Of a DNA stretch of 22,985 bases, positions 1-5,804 are shown in pieces. The stretch spans positions 1 through 22,985 of IMG/VR virus record IMGVR_UViG_3300043119_000229. One strand, 5' to 3'. Both the position numbers and the translations under genes were made by a program. Positions within the stretch are counted from its first letter, which is position 1, and every line of letters starts with the position of its first letter. A model generated the notes under the pieces. It was not told where the DNA came from. It searched no databases and worked only from the letters and a program-made list of their open reading frames with translations. Source of the DNA: a virus.

Positions 1-287
1 GAGAAGTCCATCGGCACATGGCTGCGCTCGTACTTGAGGATGCGCTTGTCTGGTGTGATGACGAGCATCCCAACAAAATCATCTGTCTTCTGAAACGCTG
101 GCATCTTCTCAGGCTCAGCGCCCTTCTCGTACCAGTCAAACACTTCCTGTCCTCTGTCCCAGTCCCCGCTCACGGCGACCAAGTTCCCTCGAATGCGGCG
201 AATCTTTGTGACCTTCCGCACCAAGTCATTGGTCGTGGCTTGCTTGTCCGCTGCCAACACACTCCCATCCCAAACAACAATCGTCAT
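1..287 (-). CDS. HslV-like Ntn-hydrolase (proteasome-type) protein, partial
   Basis: The gene starts at an ATG (287-285) that overlaps the TGA of the RusA gene and stays open to the window edge, giving 95 codons. The N terminus reads MTIVVWDGSVLAADKQAT, then a basic KVTKIRRIRG stretch and NLVAVSGDWDRG. This is the pattern of HslV and other proteasome beta-type subunits: a Thr directly after the initiator Met (the Ntn nucleophile once Met is removed), a short beta strand, the AAD-QAT turn, then K-IRRI and a Gly-rich turn. HslV normally works as a dodecameric protease with the HslU ATPase; no unfoldase gene is visible here, so substrate and partner are unknown. It is the last visible gene of the leftward early operon. 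The C-terminal part lies outside the window, so length and active-site completeness cannot be judged. Confidence 0.7.
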   Translation of the reverse strand, partial: MTIVVWDGSVLAADKQATTNDLVRKVTKIRRIRGNLVAVSGDWDRGQEVFDWYEKGAEPEKMPAFQKTDDFVGMLVITPDKRILKYERSHVPMDF

Positions 288-694
288 GGCGACTCCCAAA
301 ATTCATCTGTTGAAACCGTAACTGTCATGCCGCCACCCTCAATGGGCTGGCGCAATCGAATCCTAATGTCTGTGATTTGTCTGTCATCTTCATAGGCCGC
401 ACCCTGCATCGCATCGAGTGCAACCTTGAGTGCGTTGTCTAAGTCCACGCGCCTCACGCCAAGCCCCCACTTCGGGTCTTTCTTGGCTCGCTTCTCCCAG
501 TCCTTTGGTCTGTCGGGGTGGAAGTGTATGTCTACCTTGACGCACCCCTTGAACTCATCGGCAATCGCCTCGCTTGCAATCTGCGACACCTCGTCCTTGT
601 AGTCAACAGCCGCTTTGCTTCTGACCATTCTGTTGCGGAACATCCGCCAGTATCGGTTCGTGCTTGGCGGGTATGGGAACAGCATCTTAATCAT
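284..694 (-). CDS. rusA: RusA-family Holliday junction resolvase
   Basis: A 136-aa protein of typical RusA length (E. coli RusA is 120 aa). The N-terminal PYPPSTNRYWR segment and the central RRVDLDNALKVALDAMQG followed by YEDDRQI match the family signature. Asp84 and Asp86, with Asp103 or Asp104, correspond to the catalytic Mg2+-binding aspartates, and Lys90 to the conserved Lys. RusA is a homodimeric endonuclease that resolves four-way junctions made by recombination or replication. In phages it commonly sits in the early operon and clears branched DNA before packaging. The ATG overlaps the stop of the upstream zinc-cluster gene by 4 bp, and its own stop overlaps the start of the HslV-like gene, so translation is probably coupled. 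Together with the exonuclease/annealing genes of the rightward operon it completes the phage recombination set. Confidence 0.92.
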   Translation of the reverse strand: MIKMLFPYPPSTNRYWRMFRNRMVRSKAAVDYKDEVSQIASEAIADEFKGCVKVDIHFHPDRPKDWEKRAKKDPKWGLGVRRVDLDNALKVALDAMQGAAYEDDRQITDIRIRLRQPIEGGGMTVTVSTDEFWESP

Positions 695-1218
695 GGCTTA
701 GCCTTTGGCTTTGGCCCACGCTTCTTGGGTGTGTTAATGGCGGTGAGCTGTTGCTCGATAACAGATGCCGGGGGCAGCGCAACTATCGGCCCGGACATTC
801 CCATCACAGCCTTCTCCCACGCGCCCGTCTTCCCCTCGCCTGTGATTGACACCCCAATTAAATCACCAGAGTGATTGTCCGAGCGGATGAACACAGTCTC
901 TGCGTGTGAGCACATCCCCTTGCTCATCATTTCCTGTTTGAACTTGGGTGTGCAGTCCTTGCAGTAATCAATCGCTCTCGTGTTGGAGCTGTTGACCACA
1001 GCAATGGTTGTCGCGACAACGTACTGCCGCCATGCTGACACCGTGTCAAAGCATGATGGTGGTGTTGGGTGCGTGACACCCTTGTTGACAGCGTTCACGA
1101 AGTGGCGAACGATGTCTCTTGGTTCGTGCTTCTTGCACACGCCAAACATTGTTGCAGTGCCGTTGCACCCTATGTGCTTGCACTTGCGCGGCGAAAGGGA
1201 TAAGGACAACTCAATCAA
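691..1218 (-). CDS. Putative zinc-cluster protein of unknown function
   Basis: A 175-aa protein I do not recognise. Cys/His pairs suggest two zinc sites: an N-terminal cluster (CKHIGC near residues 13-18, then GVCKKH near 27-31) and a central one (YCKDC followed by MCSH). The C-terminal tail KKRGPKPKAKP is basic and resembles an AT-hook, so DNA binding is plausible but inferred. The start chosen is TTG at 1218-1216, preceded by GAGAGG at suitable distance; it overlaps the stop of the DUF968 gene. The next in-frame ATG would remove the first Cys pair, which favours the TTG. Its place between two nuclease-type genes suggests an accessory DNA-transaction role, which remains a guess. Confidence 0.7.
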   Translation of the reverse strand: MIELSLSLSPRKCKHIGCNGTATMFGVCKKHEPRDIVRHFVNAVNKGVTHPTPPSCFDTVSAWRQYVVATTIAVVNSSNTRAIDYCKDCTPKFKQEMMSKGMCSHAETVFIRSDNHSGDLIGVSITGEGKTGAWEKAVMGMSGPIVALPPASVIEQQLTAINTPKKRGPKPKAKP

Positions 1219-1549
1219 ACTTCAACCTCTCTTCATGCAACGCTTGCAACAGAGTCAGTGCAGCGAACTCAAACTGTGAACCATACTTCTCTTCCCATGC
1301 TCGAACGTCGTGATGCAGTTCGTCATGGTGAAGGCGACAGATAGGTATCACCCACCAATCAGGAACCTTGCTACCCATCCCCTTGTACCCAACCCCATGA
1401 GGATGATGTGGGTCATCAGCGGGAGCACCGCAACTCACGCACTTGAGTGACTTCACCCAGTCCATGTACTTGCGATTCTCCATGCGTGGCACATAGCCGC
1501 GAACGAGTGCGTCGCGGAACGTCATGTACGAGGGGATGAGCTTAGACAA
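1211..1549 (-). CDS. DUF968-like HNH-type nuclease/recombination protein
   Basis: A 112-aa protein with a Cys/His pattern typical of DUF968 phage proteins: CVSCGAPADDPHHPHG (Cys37, Cys40, His48, His49), GMGSKVPDWWVIPICRLHHDELH (shown as GMGSKVPDWW plus Cys71, His74, His75, His79), then WEEKYG. The paired CxxC and CRxHHDELH elements are those of a zinc-stabilised beta-beta-alpha (HNH-like) nuclease fold; members are often annotated as NinG/Rap-like or HNH proteins. The predicted start is a TTG at 1549-1547 overlapping the upstream stop (TAA); an ATG eight codons further in is an alternative. Role inferred: processing of branched DNA in phage recombination, beside rusA. Catalytic activity has not been shown for most of this family. 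Confidence 0.75.
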   Translation of the reverse strand: MSKLIPSYMTFRDALVRGYVPRMENRKYMDWVKSLKCVSCGAPADDPHHPHGVGYKGMGSKVPDWWVIPICRLHHDELHHDVRAWEEKYGSQFEFAALTLLQALHEERLKFD

Positions 1550-1844
1550 TGCCGCGCTCTTTCAGAACAGACATGCCCAAGTAAACGATTGCGCCAAACA
1601 CCTCTGTCTCGAATGCCTGACCTTCGCGTGTGCTGGCTGCCTCTTCCAGCTTCTTGGCTGCCTGTCCTGTGAGGAACCCGCGCCCGTGCATCTTTCCGTA
1701 GTGAACCCAAGGCTGCTCAAGGAATGGCATTGCGTTGCCGCCGTGACGCTCACCCTTCCCGAACATTGCTTGCTCAACAGCCGCCAACAGAACTGGCGTT
1801 AGTGGGTGAGCGAGGATGGCCTCTTGTTGCTTGGTCAATTTCAT
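1542..1844 (-). CDS. Small alpha-helical phage protein, unknown
   Basis: A 100-aa protein beginning MKLTKQQEAIL. I chose the ATG at 1844-1842 rather than an upstream in-frame ATG because AAGGAG lies 7 bases before it and the longer form would run into the preceding gene. The sequence is predicted mostly helical, with conserved-looking elements RHGGNAMPFLEQPW, HGRGFLTGQAAKKLEEA and FGAIVYLGMSVLKERG. The RHGGN and HGRGFLTGQA-KK patterns recall small phage proteins distantly related to MazG-type pyrophosphohydrolases, but the metal-binding ExxE signature is not clear, so I leave the function open. It lies in the middle of the leftward early operon and its stop overlaps the DUF968 start. Confidence 0.65.
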   Translation of the reverse strand: MKLTKQQEAILAHPLTPVLLAAVEQAMFGKGERHGGNAMPFLEQPWVHYGKMHGRGFLTGQAAKKLEEAASTREGQAFETEVFGAIVYLGMSVLKERGIV

Positions 1845-1854
1845 CGTGTACTCC

Positions 1855-2076
1855 TTACTTGGTTTGTCGTGATTGAATTTTTCGCATCGCAAAGAACAAG
1901 CCTTCGCGTCTTCCGTGGTCTGCAACAGATGCTTCGTCCCTCAGCTCTTCGCAGATTGCACTGCACTGTTCACGTTCGTGTTCAGCGCCAGCGGTGTAGG
2001 CATTGAACAGCGCCTGTATGGTGTTGTGGTTTGCACCAGTCTCAGCCAACTGTTCAATGAACTGTGCTCGTGTCAT
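1855..2076 (-). CDS. Small hypothetical phage protein
   Basis: A 73-aa protein starting MTRAQFIEQLAETG, placed 7 bases after the stop of the upstream coiled-coil gene. An in-frame ATG further upstream would overlap that gene substantially, so the short form is preferred, although no strong ribosome binding site is visible and translational coupling is likely. The body (AYTAGAEHEREQC-AICEELRDEA, then GLFFAMRKIQSR) follows a common pattern of short phage early proteins: a helix with EREQC, a Cys-containing turn and a second basic helix. No function can be assigned. The gene ends 10 bases before the next start. Confidence 0.55.
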   Translation of the reverse strand: MTRAQFIEQLAETGANHNTIQALFNAYTAGAEHEREQCSAICEELRDEASVADHGRREGLFFAMRKIQSRQTK

Positions 2077-2083
2077 AGTTTGC

Positions 2084-2422
2084 TTATGCACCGTATGCCC
2101 TCCGCTCTGCGCGTTGGTTTGCATTCTCTGTTTGCCATACTGCGATGCCCATCTTGGCAACTTCCAAATGCCAGCGCAGCTTCTCGCTCTTCTCGATTGC
2201 CGTCTTCAAATCAATCAACAGGTCAAGGAACTCTTCGTGTGCTCGCGCCTCACGCTCCTGTGCTGCTGTTGTTTTGTGTCCGTCCATCTCTGCCTTACGC
2301 ATCAACAGAGCCAATTTAGATTTGCGGAACTCTTCAAGGTAGATGCGCTCCGAGTATGCGGTTGCAAACTCTTCCGACATCTGGCGCAACTCCGCTAGTC
2401 TCGCTTCTGTTTTCTCACTCAT
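2084..2422 (-). CDS. Coiled-coil hypothetical phage protein
   Basis: A 112-aa protein rich in Glu, Lys, Ala and Leu over almost its whole length, predicted to form one or two long helices (LAELRQMSEEFATAYSER, then FRKSKLALLMRKAEMDG and LLIDLKTAIEKSEKLRWHLE). No enzyme motif, signal peptide or membrane segment is visible. The start is well supported by GAAGGAGACAGC just before the ATG at 2422-2420. The gene overlaps the stop of the upstream 86-aa gene by 4 bp. A structural or adaptor role with another early protein is conceivable, but I do not recognise the family. Confidence 0.7.
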   Translation of the reverse strand: MSEKTEARLAELRQMSEEFATAYSERIYLEEFRKSKLALLMRKAEMDGHKTTAAQEREARAHEEFLDLLIDLKTAIEKSEKLRWHLEVAKMGIAVWQTENANQRAERRAYGA

Positions 2423-2679
2423 GCTGTCTCCTTCTTTGTCTTCTTGCTCACGGGTCTGGATGGGTAGTAGTCGGGTGGTATGGTGAACACCTTGCTTGGG
2501 TCTGGCTCTTCCTTCTTGCCAACCTCAGCACCTGTCACCAAGTCCTTCCCATAAATCAATTTCATTCCGGGGAACTGTTCACGCAACTCATCGACAAGAG
2601 CCGCAAGGTTTGGGGCCTTCTCTCTGTTCTTGCGCTTCTCTTCCTCGAACTGTTGCTTGCGGTATTCGGCGGGTGTCAT
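2419..2679 (-). CDS. Small charged hypothetical protein
   Basis: An 86-aa, strongly charged protein: a basic/acidic N-terminal helix (EYRKQQFEEEKRKNREK), a short segment with LAALVDELREQFPGMKLIYG, and a Pro/Lys-rich tail. No catalytic motif, zinc site or membrane segment is seen. The ATG lies inside the stop region of the upstream gene (4-bp overlap) and the stop overlaps the next start, so it is part of the continuous, translationally coupled operon between helicase and recombination genes. Function unknown. Confidence 0.65.
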   Translation of the reverse strand: MTPAEYRKQQFEEEKRKNREKAPNLAALVDELREQFPGMKLIYGKDLVTGAEVGKKEEPDPSKVFTIPPDYYPSRPVSKKTKKETA

Positions 2680-3182
2680 GCGGGATTACTCCAACCTGCC
2701 GCCATCCTTGCTTGTGCGGCGCTCATCGTTGCCGCCTTTGATGGATGCAACTTCTTCATCTGTTCGCAAACAGACTCCAACTCTCCGCCCGTCTTGACGA
2801 TTCCGTAGTCCATCAAAAAATCTGCTGCCATCTCAAGAGTCTTCTTACGCACATCAGCCTCTGTTGCAACAGCGCGCGGTGTTGTGCTCTTCATCTCAAG
2901 GTCAAACGACAACTGCTTGACTGCTGCCTTGTACTTCTCAAGCTCCATCTTTAGTGCGTCGAGTTCGCTTCTGTTGTCGTTCTTCAACTCACTGACCATC
3001 GCCTTGATTCGCATGTCAATGTCTTCGTAATCGCTGAACGTGTTGTAGATGGATTTCTCCCCCATCTGCAAACGAACATGCGTCATGTACGTCAGATGGT
3101 CTGTTTGATAGACCATCGTGATGCCTTGGCTGTGTAGCGCACGTTGCAAACTGTCCATCATTTGTGTGTTTGTCGCTTTCAT
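2676..3182 (-). CDS. Hypothetical protein downstream of helicase
   Basis: A 168-aa protein with an N-terminal alpha/beta part (residues 1-60, including QRALHSQGITMVYQTDHLTY), a central coiled-coil stretch (near 65-98, SELDALKMELEKYKAAVKQL) and a C-terminal helical part ending in an Ala/Met-rich segment. No known domain is recognised. The ATG at 3182-3180 is preceded by GAGGTAG and overlaps the helicase stop by 4 bp. Immediate coupling to the helicase gene suggests a replication accessory role (for example a helicase or primase partner), but this rests on position only. Confidence 0.7.
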   Translation of the reverse strand: MKATNTQMMDSLQRALHSQGITMVYQTDHLTYMTHVRLQMGEKSIYNTFSDYEDIDMRIKAMVSELKNDNRSELDALKMELEKYKAAVKQLSFDLEMKSTTPRAVATEADVRKKTLEMAADFLMDYGIVKTGGELESVCEQMKKLHPSKAATMSAAQARMAAGWSNPA

Positions 3183-4138
3183 ATTGCTACCTCGCGTTCG
3201 CTCTTGATGAATGGTCGGTAGTCATAGCCGTTGCTAGTCCTGCCTTGGTGACGTGCGTAATGCAGTGGCCCTTGTGAGAAGTACAAACCAATCGAACCTT
3301 CCCATTCGCCGTGTCTGTTCTTGTCGCATCGAAGGATTGCGTCTGGCTTCGTCATGTCGTAGTCCTTGTTGCCAGCGCGAACAGCCTCTTCCTTTTTCTT
3401 GTTGCGCCAGACAACAAATGACTGGTCAACTTGGTCAACGATTGCGCCACTACCCTTCGCGTCCATCTTGCCGGGCAACTGGCTCTCGTCTTGCAGCTTG
3501 CGGCTGTGATGCACGAGGTGGATGTGAATGTTCTCGTCTTGCGCCAGCGTACACAGACTGTTCACGAAATCCTTCTGTCCGTTGTAGTCGTCCTCGCCCT
3601 TCACGCACTTCATCAACGAGTCAATCACGAACTGCTGAATGCCATGCTTGCGAACTGCGTAGCGAATGATGCCGAGCAAGTTCTGTGCATCGACGTTGCC
3701 TTGCTTGTCGTACAGGTACAGCTTGCCAATCGCGTGGTCAATGAAGCCGTGAATGAATGCTTCTGTTGGAGAGCTTGCCATTGCAGCTTGACGCGCCATG
3801 CGAGCGAGTGTTGCCTTGGGCTTCATCTCGAACGAGGCAATGCAAACCTTCTGGCCTTGATGGATAAAGTCGAGAAACACTTGGCTGGTCAACAGACTCT
3901 TGCCGTGTCCGTTCATACCCATCCACAGACTCACCTCTCCCGGACGGAATCGGATGTTGTCATGCGTCTCACCCCAAGGCAATGTCGCGCCGTAGGTTTG
4001 GCCAGTACCCATGAGGTAGTCGATGGTGTCTTGGCGAAATCCATCTGGCGATACCAAGCGTTCAACATCTATTGGCTCGCTGGCCAGCTCTTCGAAGTTG
4101 ATGGTGTCGTCTGAAATTGTTAGGTCTTGGAAACTCAT
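3179..4138 (-). CDS. DnaB/T7 gp4-type replicative DNA helicase (helicase domain only)
   Basis: A 319-aa RecA-fold ATPase. Residues 66-88 hold the Walker A region with GMNGHGKS (74-81). SFEMKPKATLARMARQ (102-117) contains the catalytic Glu104 typical of DnaB/gp4 helicases. FVIDSLMKC (170-178) is Walker B with Asp173, IHLVHHSRK (207-214) is motif H3, and GSGAIVDQVDQSFVVWRN (229-246) is the motif-4/arginine-finger region. The C-terminal DKNRHGEWEG segment matches the end of the T7 gp4 helicase domain. There is no zinc/TOPRIM primase domain and no DnaB N-terminal domain, so priming must come from another protein or the host. It presumably acts as a hexameric ring loaded by the initiator encoded two genes upstream. 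Starts and stops overlap both neighbours by 4 bp. Confidence 0.88.
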   Translation of the reverse strand: MSFQDLTISDDTINFEELASEPIDVERLVSPDGFRQDTIDYLMGTGQTYGATLPWGETHDNIRFRPGEVSLWMGMNGHGKSLLTSQVFLDFIHQGQKVCIASFEMKPKATLARMARQAAMASSPTEAFIHGFIDHAIGKLYLYDKQGNVDAQNLLGIIRYAVRKHGIQQFVIDSLMKCVKGEDDYNGQKDFVNSLCTLAQDENIHIHLVHHSRKLQDESQLPGKMDAKGSGAIVDQVDQSFVVWRNKKKEEAVRAGNKDYDMTKPDAILRCDKNRHGEWEGSIGLYFSQGPLHYARHQGRTSNGYDYRPFIKSEREVAI

Positions 4139-4596
4139 AGCGGTGCTACACCTTCAAATGTCTTGATGTCCCAACGACTCACAGGGTGAGCGCTGAACTC
4201 TTCGGGGATGCCGTCAATGTCCCACTCGGGAATTGGTTCAATGCCGCGCCACCAGTTCAACTGGCTGGCAATCTTGCTGGTGGTGTTCCACATCCACAAG
4301 TACCCAAGGTGCTTGCTGAACGGGGCATAGCCACCATTCGGTGCGTTGCGAAGGATAGACTGGCAGGTAGCCCACATACGGGCCTTGTTGACCGTCTCGT
4401 CAAACACAAGGGTGGTGCTCAGGTCTACGACCCAACGCCACTCACAGCTTTCTGGCTTGACATCTGGAGGGATAGCAACGCATGGCCCAACATTCAACTC
4501 GCCAACAAGACTGACAAACACCACAGTGCTTGGCTTCTTGCCGGACAGACGCATGTTCCAAATCTCACGGGCTGTTGGCAACATTACTTTTGACAT
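4135..4596 (-). CDS. Hypothetical protein between initiator and helicase
   Basis: A 153-aa protein, beginning MSKVMLPTAREIWNMR, that I cannot assign. Trp-rich segments stand out (CEWRWVVDLSTTLVFDE, YLWMWNTTSKIASQLNWWRG, PVSRWDIKTF). There is no P-loop, zinc site or membrane helix. The ATG at 4596-4594 shares one base with the stop of the initiator gene (TGATG); a GTG one codon earlier is also possible. A G-rich stretch just upstream could serve as the ribosome binding site. It sits where a helicase loader or initiator partner gene often lies, so a role in replisome assembly is possible, but the sequence shows no AAA+ loader motifs. Confidence 0.65.
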   Translation of the reverse strand: MSKVMLPTAREIWNMRLSGKKPSTVVFVSLVGELNVGPCVAIPPDVKPESCEWRWVVDLSTTLVFDETVNKARMWATCQSILRNAPNGGYAPFSKHLGYLWMWNTTSKIASQLNWWRGIEPIPEWDIDGIPEEFSAHPVSRWDIKTFEGVAPL

Positions 4597-5366
4597 CACA
4601 TCACCCCCGCAAATGTGTCGTCTTCCCCTGTCTTGGGGATGCCATCTTTCCAGCGTTGCTGATTGATGTAGGTCATGGGTGCTGGCTCAAAACCTCGCTT
4701 CCAGTCATCCGTCTCTTTCATAAATCGCAAGTGGGCAAGGATTTCGTCAGCCTCTTTCGCCAACTCACGAGTCACCCATTTTTTCTGTATGGCAATCATC
4801 CCCGCCTTGCGAGGGCCAGAAGGCCAAGTCTTCCAGAACTCAGCGCATCCGTGCATGTCATCAAACGCAACATCAATCTGTTCGACACCATCCCCCTCTG
4901 GGGGGTTAGGGGGGTTAGAAGATGAAGATGAAGATGAAGATGAAGGGGTTGGTTTTTGCTTATCCTTCTTTTGAACCTTGGGCTTATCCTTGAGGTTAAC
5001 CTTGTGGTTATCCTTCAAGTTGGGGTTGCCACCTAGCTTGCCGCCCGCAGCCCGCACTGCTCTTAGGTTCTCGTCTCGAATCATGCGGCGAGAAAAGATT
5101 GCGCCCTCTTCATCGACCTCATAGACTCCAGCCTCTTCGAGTTCTTCGAGCCAACCTTCGACCTCTTGCGTGGTTAACCCACACATGCGAGCAAGGTTGG
5201 GTGGAAGGATAACCTTGTCACCAACCTTCAAGTAACCATAGGGGTTGCCTTCGTGCATGTAACAAATCATGTCAATCCACAGGCCACGAGCGCCAGTAGA
5301 GCAAGACCGAAGCGCGGTGTCGCGCAACCAGTCGGATGGGTAGAACTGAAATGATGGGCGCTTCAT
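4596..5366 (-). CDS. Phage replication initiator-like protein (winged helix, lambda O-like layout)
   Basis: A 256-aa protein in three parts. Residues 1-110 form a winged-helix type domain seen in many phage replisome organisers: YPSDWLRDTALRSCSTGARG, WIDMICYMHE, LARMCGLTTQEVEGWLEELE, then SRRMIRDE. A low-complexity linker (about 111-160) carries a four-residue Lys/Asn/Asp repeat, a run of nine serines and Pro/Gly. The C-terminal domain (about 175-250; EFWKTWPSGPRKAGM, HLRFMKETDDWKRGF, PMTYINQQRW) resembles the C-terminal region of phage O/DnaD-like proteins that contact the helicase. It is the first gene of the leftward operon, two genes before the helicase. The ribosome binding site (GGTTGG) is weak. 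The linker DNA contains tandem 12-bp repeats, as lambda O carries ori. Confidence 0.72.
   Translation of the reverse strand: MKRPSFQFYPSDWLRDTALRSCSTGARGLWIDMICYMHEGNPYGYLKVGDKVILPPNLARMCGLTTQEVEGWLEELEEAGVYEVDEEGAIFSRRMIRDENLRAVRAAGGKLGGNPNLKDNHKVNLKDKPKVQKKDKQKPTPSSSSSSSSSNPPNPPEGDGVEQIDVAFDDMHGCAEFWKTWPSGPRKAGMIAIQKKWVTRELAKEADEILAHLRFMKETDDWKRGFEPAPMTYINQQRWKDGIPKTGEDDTFAGVM
4900..4944. repeat. Short tandem repeats in the initiator linker (G6TTA x2 and GAAGAT x4.5)
   Basis: Two perfect copies of GGGGGGTTA (4900-4917) are followed directly by four and a half copies of GAAGAT (4918-4944). On the coding (minus) strand they encode an NPPNPP segment and the nine-serine run of the initiator linker. 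Such runs are prone to slippage, so linker length may vary between related phages. The strand bias (purine-rich plus strand) adjoining the 12-bp repeats could also ease melting at an origin, which is inference. Confidence 0.8.
4956..5015. repeat. Five tandem 12-bp repeats, candidate origin iterons
   Basis: Reading the minus strand from 5015, five consecutive 12-bp units begin with AAGGAT or AAGGTT: AAGGATAACCAC, AAGGTTAACCTC, AAGGATAAGCCC, AAGGTTCAAAAG, AAGGATAAGCAA. The first seven bases are the best conserved. They lie in the low-complexity linker of the initiator gene. A further copy, AAGGATAACC, occurs on the plus strand at 5205-5214, also within this gene. Lambda-type phages place origin iterons inside the initiator gene O, so an origin function is plausible. 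A simple coding repeat of a Lys-rich linker is the alternative. Confidence 0.6.
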
Positions 5367-5407
5367 GCTGCCAACCAGTTCTTCGTGTGTGTCATAAAAG
5401 CCTTACG

Positions 5408-5484
5408 AAAAAAGCCATAGACGGGACTCTCGCCTTTCGGCGTTGGCGGACTGGGTAACACCAGCAGAGTCCCGACTATGGCTT
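5408..5484 (-). ncRNA. Structured RNA with three-way junction and U-tail (C4-antisense-like or attenuator)
   Basis: On the minus strand a 19-nt arm (5484-5466, AAGCCATAGTCGGGACTCT) pairs with 5430-5412 at 18 of 19 positions. Inside are two hairpins: CUGG-UGUUAC-CCAG (5464-5451) and CGCC-GAAA-GGCG (5442-5431), the latter closed by a GNRA tetraloop, joined by UCCGCCAA. The closing stem runs into six U residues (5413-5408). The GNRA loop exists only on the minus strand, which sets the orientation. It lies on the leftward transcript about 45 bases before the initiator start. It could be a free regulatory RNA with its own terminator, or an attenuator of the replication operon. The layout reminds me of phage C4 antisense RNAs (P1/P22 immI); this is from memory and unverified. 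Confidence 0.6.
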
Positions 5485-5615
5485 GCTACAAAACGCCGCC
5501 AAGCGTTGCTTCCTCCTTTCAACCCAAAGGGGACGGGCTTCACCTCGTATGAAAGGAACAAAGTTCAGAGGTTTTCCAGTGCAGATAGCGAGTAAGCACC
5601 TGCCCGTCACCAACA

Positions 5616-5644
5616 AGTATCTTTGTGTCTTGATACTGTGTCAA
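5616..5644 (-). promoter_or_regulatory. Leftward early promoter overlapping a 22-bp palindrome
   Basis: On the minus strand a perfect -35 TTGACA (5644-5639) is followed after 17 bases by GATACT (5621-5616; 4 of 6 matches to TATAAT), giving a start near 5609. The -10 element is one arm of the inverted repeat AGTATC-N10-GATACT (5616-5637), whose other arm lies in the spacer, a typical place for a repressor operator. It would drive the structured leader and the replication operon. Repression by the adjacent CI-like protein is inferred. Confidence 0.6.
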
Positions 5645-5699
5645 TCAAATATCCTTGTGTTTTAGTGGGAGATAGGGGAAAGTTAGGTAACACATGTAT

Positions 5700-5766
5700 T
5701 TGACTGAATAACAAGGACGAGTTAGTATTTGTCAGGTATTGTGACAATTAGTTAAAGAAAGTATTA
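5700..5766 (+). promoter_or_regulatory. Candidate rightward repressor promoters and operator
   Basis: Two possible promoters for the repressor gene overlap here: TTGACT (5700-5705) with TAGTAT (5723-5728), spacing 17, and TTGTGA (5740-5745) with TATTAC (5763-5768), spacing 17. An inverted repeat TTGTCA-N7-TGACAA (5729-5747) covers the -10 of the first and the -35 of the second, so a protein bound there could autoregulate the repressor. Which promoter is used cannot be decided from sequence alone. Confidence 0.4.
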
Positions 5767-5804
5767 CTAATAACAAGAAGCATTTACTTTGAAATGGAGA
5801 GGCG

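Larger units (their letters stand above)
5367..5804. promoter_or_regulatory. Divergent early control region
   Basis: This 438-bp gap lies between the leftward initiator gene and the rightward repressor gene. It holds the minus-strand structured RNA (5408-5484), a further small hairpin at 5492-5507 (AACGC/GCGTT), a strong minus-strand Shine-Dalgarno-like GAAAGGAGGAA (5520-5510), a long-range pair GACGGGC/GCCCGTC (5532-5538 with 5602-5608) on the leftward transcript, a leftward promoter with palindrome (5616-5644), and rightward promoter candidates with a second palindrome (5700-5766). Half-sites similar to TATCCTTGTG recur (5619, 5650, and inverted at 5710). No convincing longer gene is present on either strand. 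Confidence 0.7.

Noticed and set aside
1845-1925. Longer start for the 100-aa gene
   Set aside because: It overlaps the preceding gene in another frame, while ATG 1844 has AAGGAG at ideal distance.
3253-4114. Long plus-strand ORFs opposite the helicase
   Set aside because: The minus-strand frame has all helicase motifs; the plus ORFs are Leu/Val/Arg shadows without recognisable features.
4900-4944. Telomere-like G6TTA repeat or CRISPR-type array
   Set aside because: Only two copies, in frame inside a coding linker, with no spacer structure; best explained as low-complexity coding DNA.
5408-5484. Hammerhead or other self-cleaving ribozyme
   Set aside because: The three-way junction and GAAA invite the idea, but there is no CUGAUGA core and no suitable cleavage triplet at the junction; the GAAA is a closed tetraloop.
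5483-5665. 60-aa plus-strand ORF in the control region
   Set aside because: No ribosome binding site, the start lies in the structured-RNA arm, and it runs antisense through the leftward promoter; the coding look is poor.
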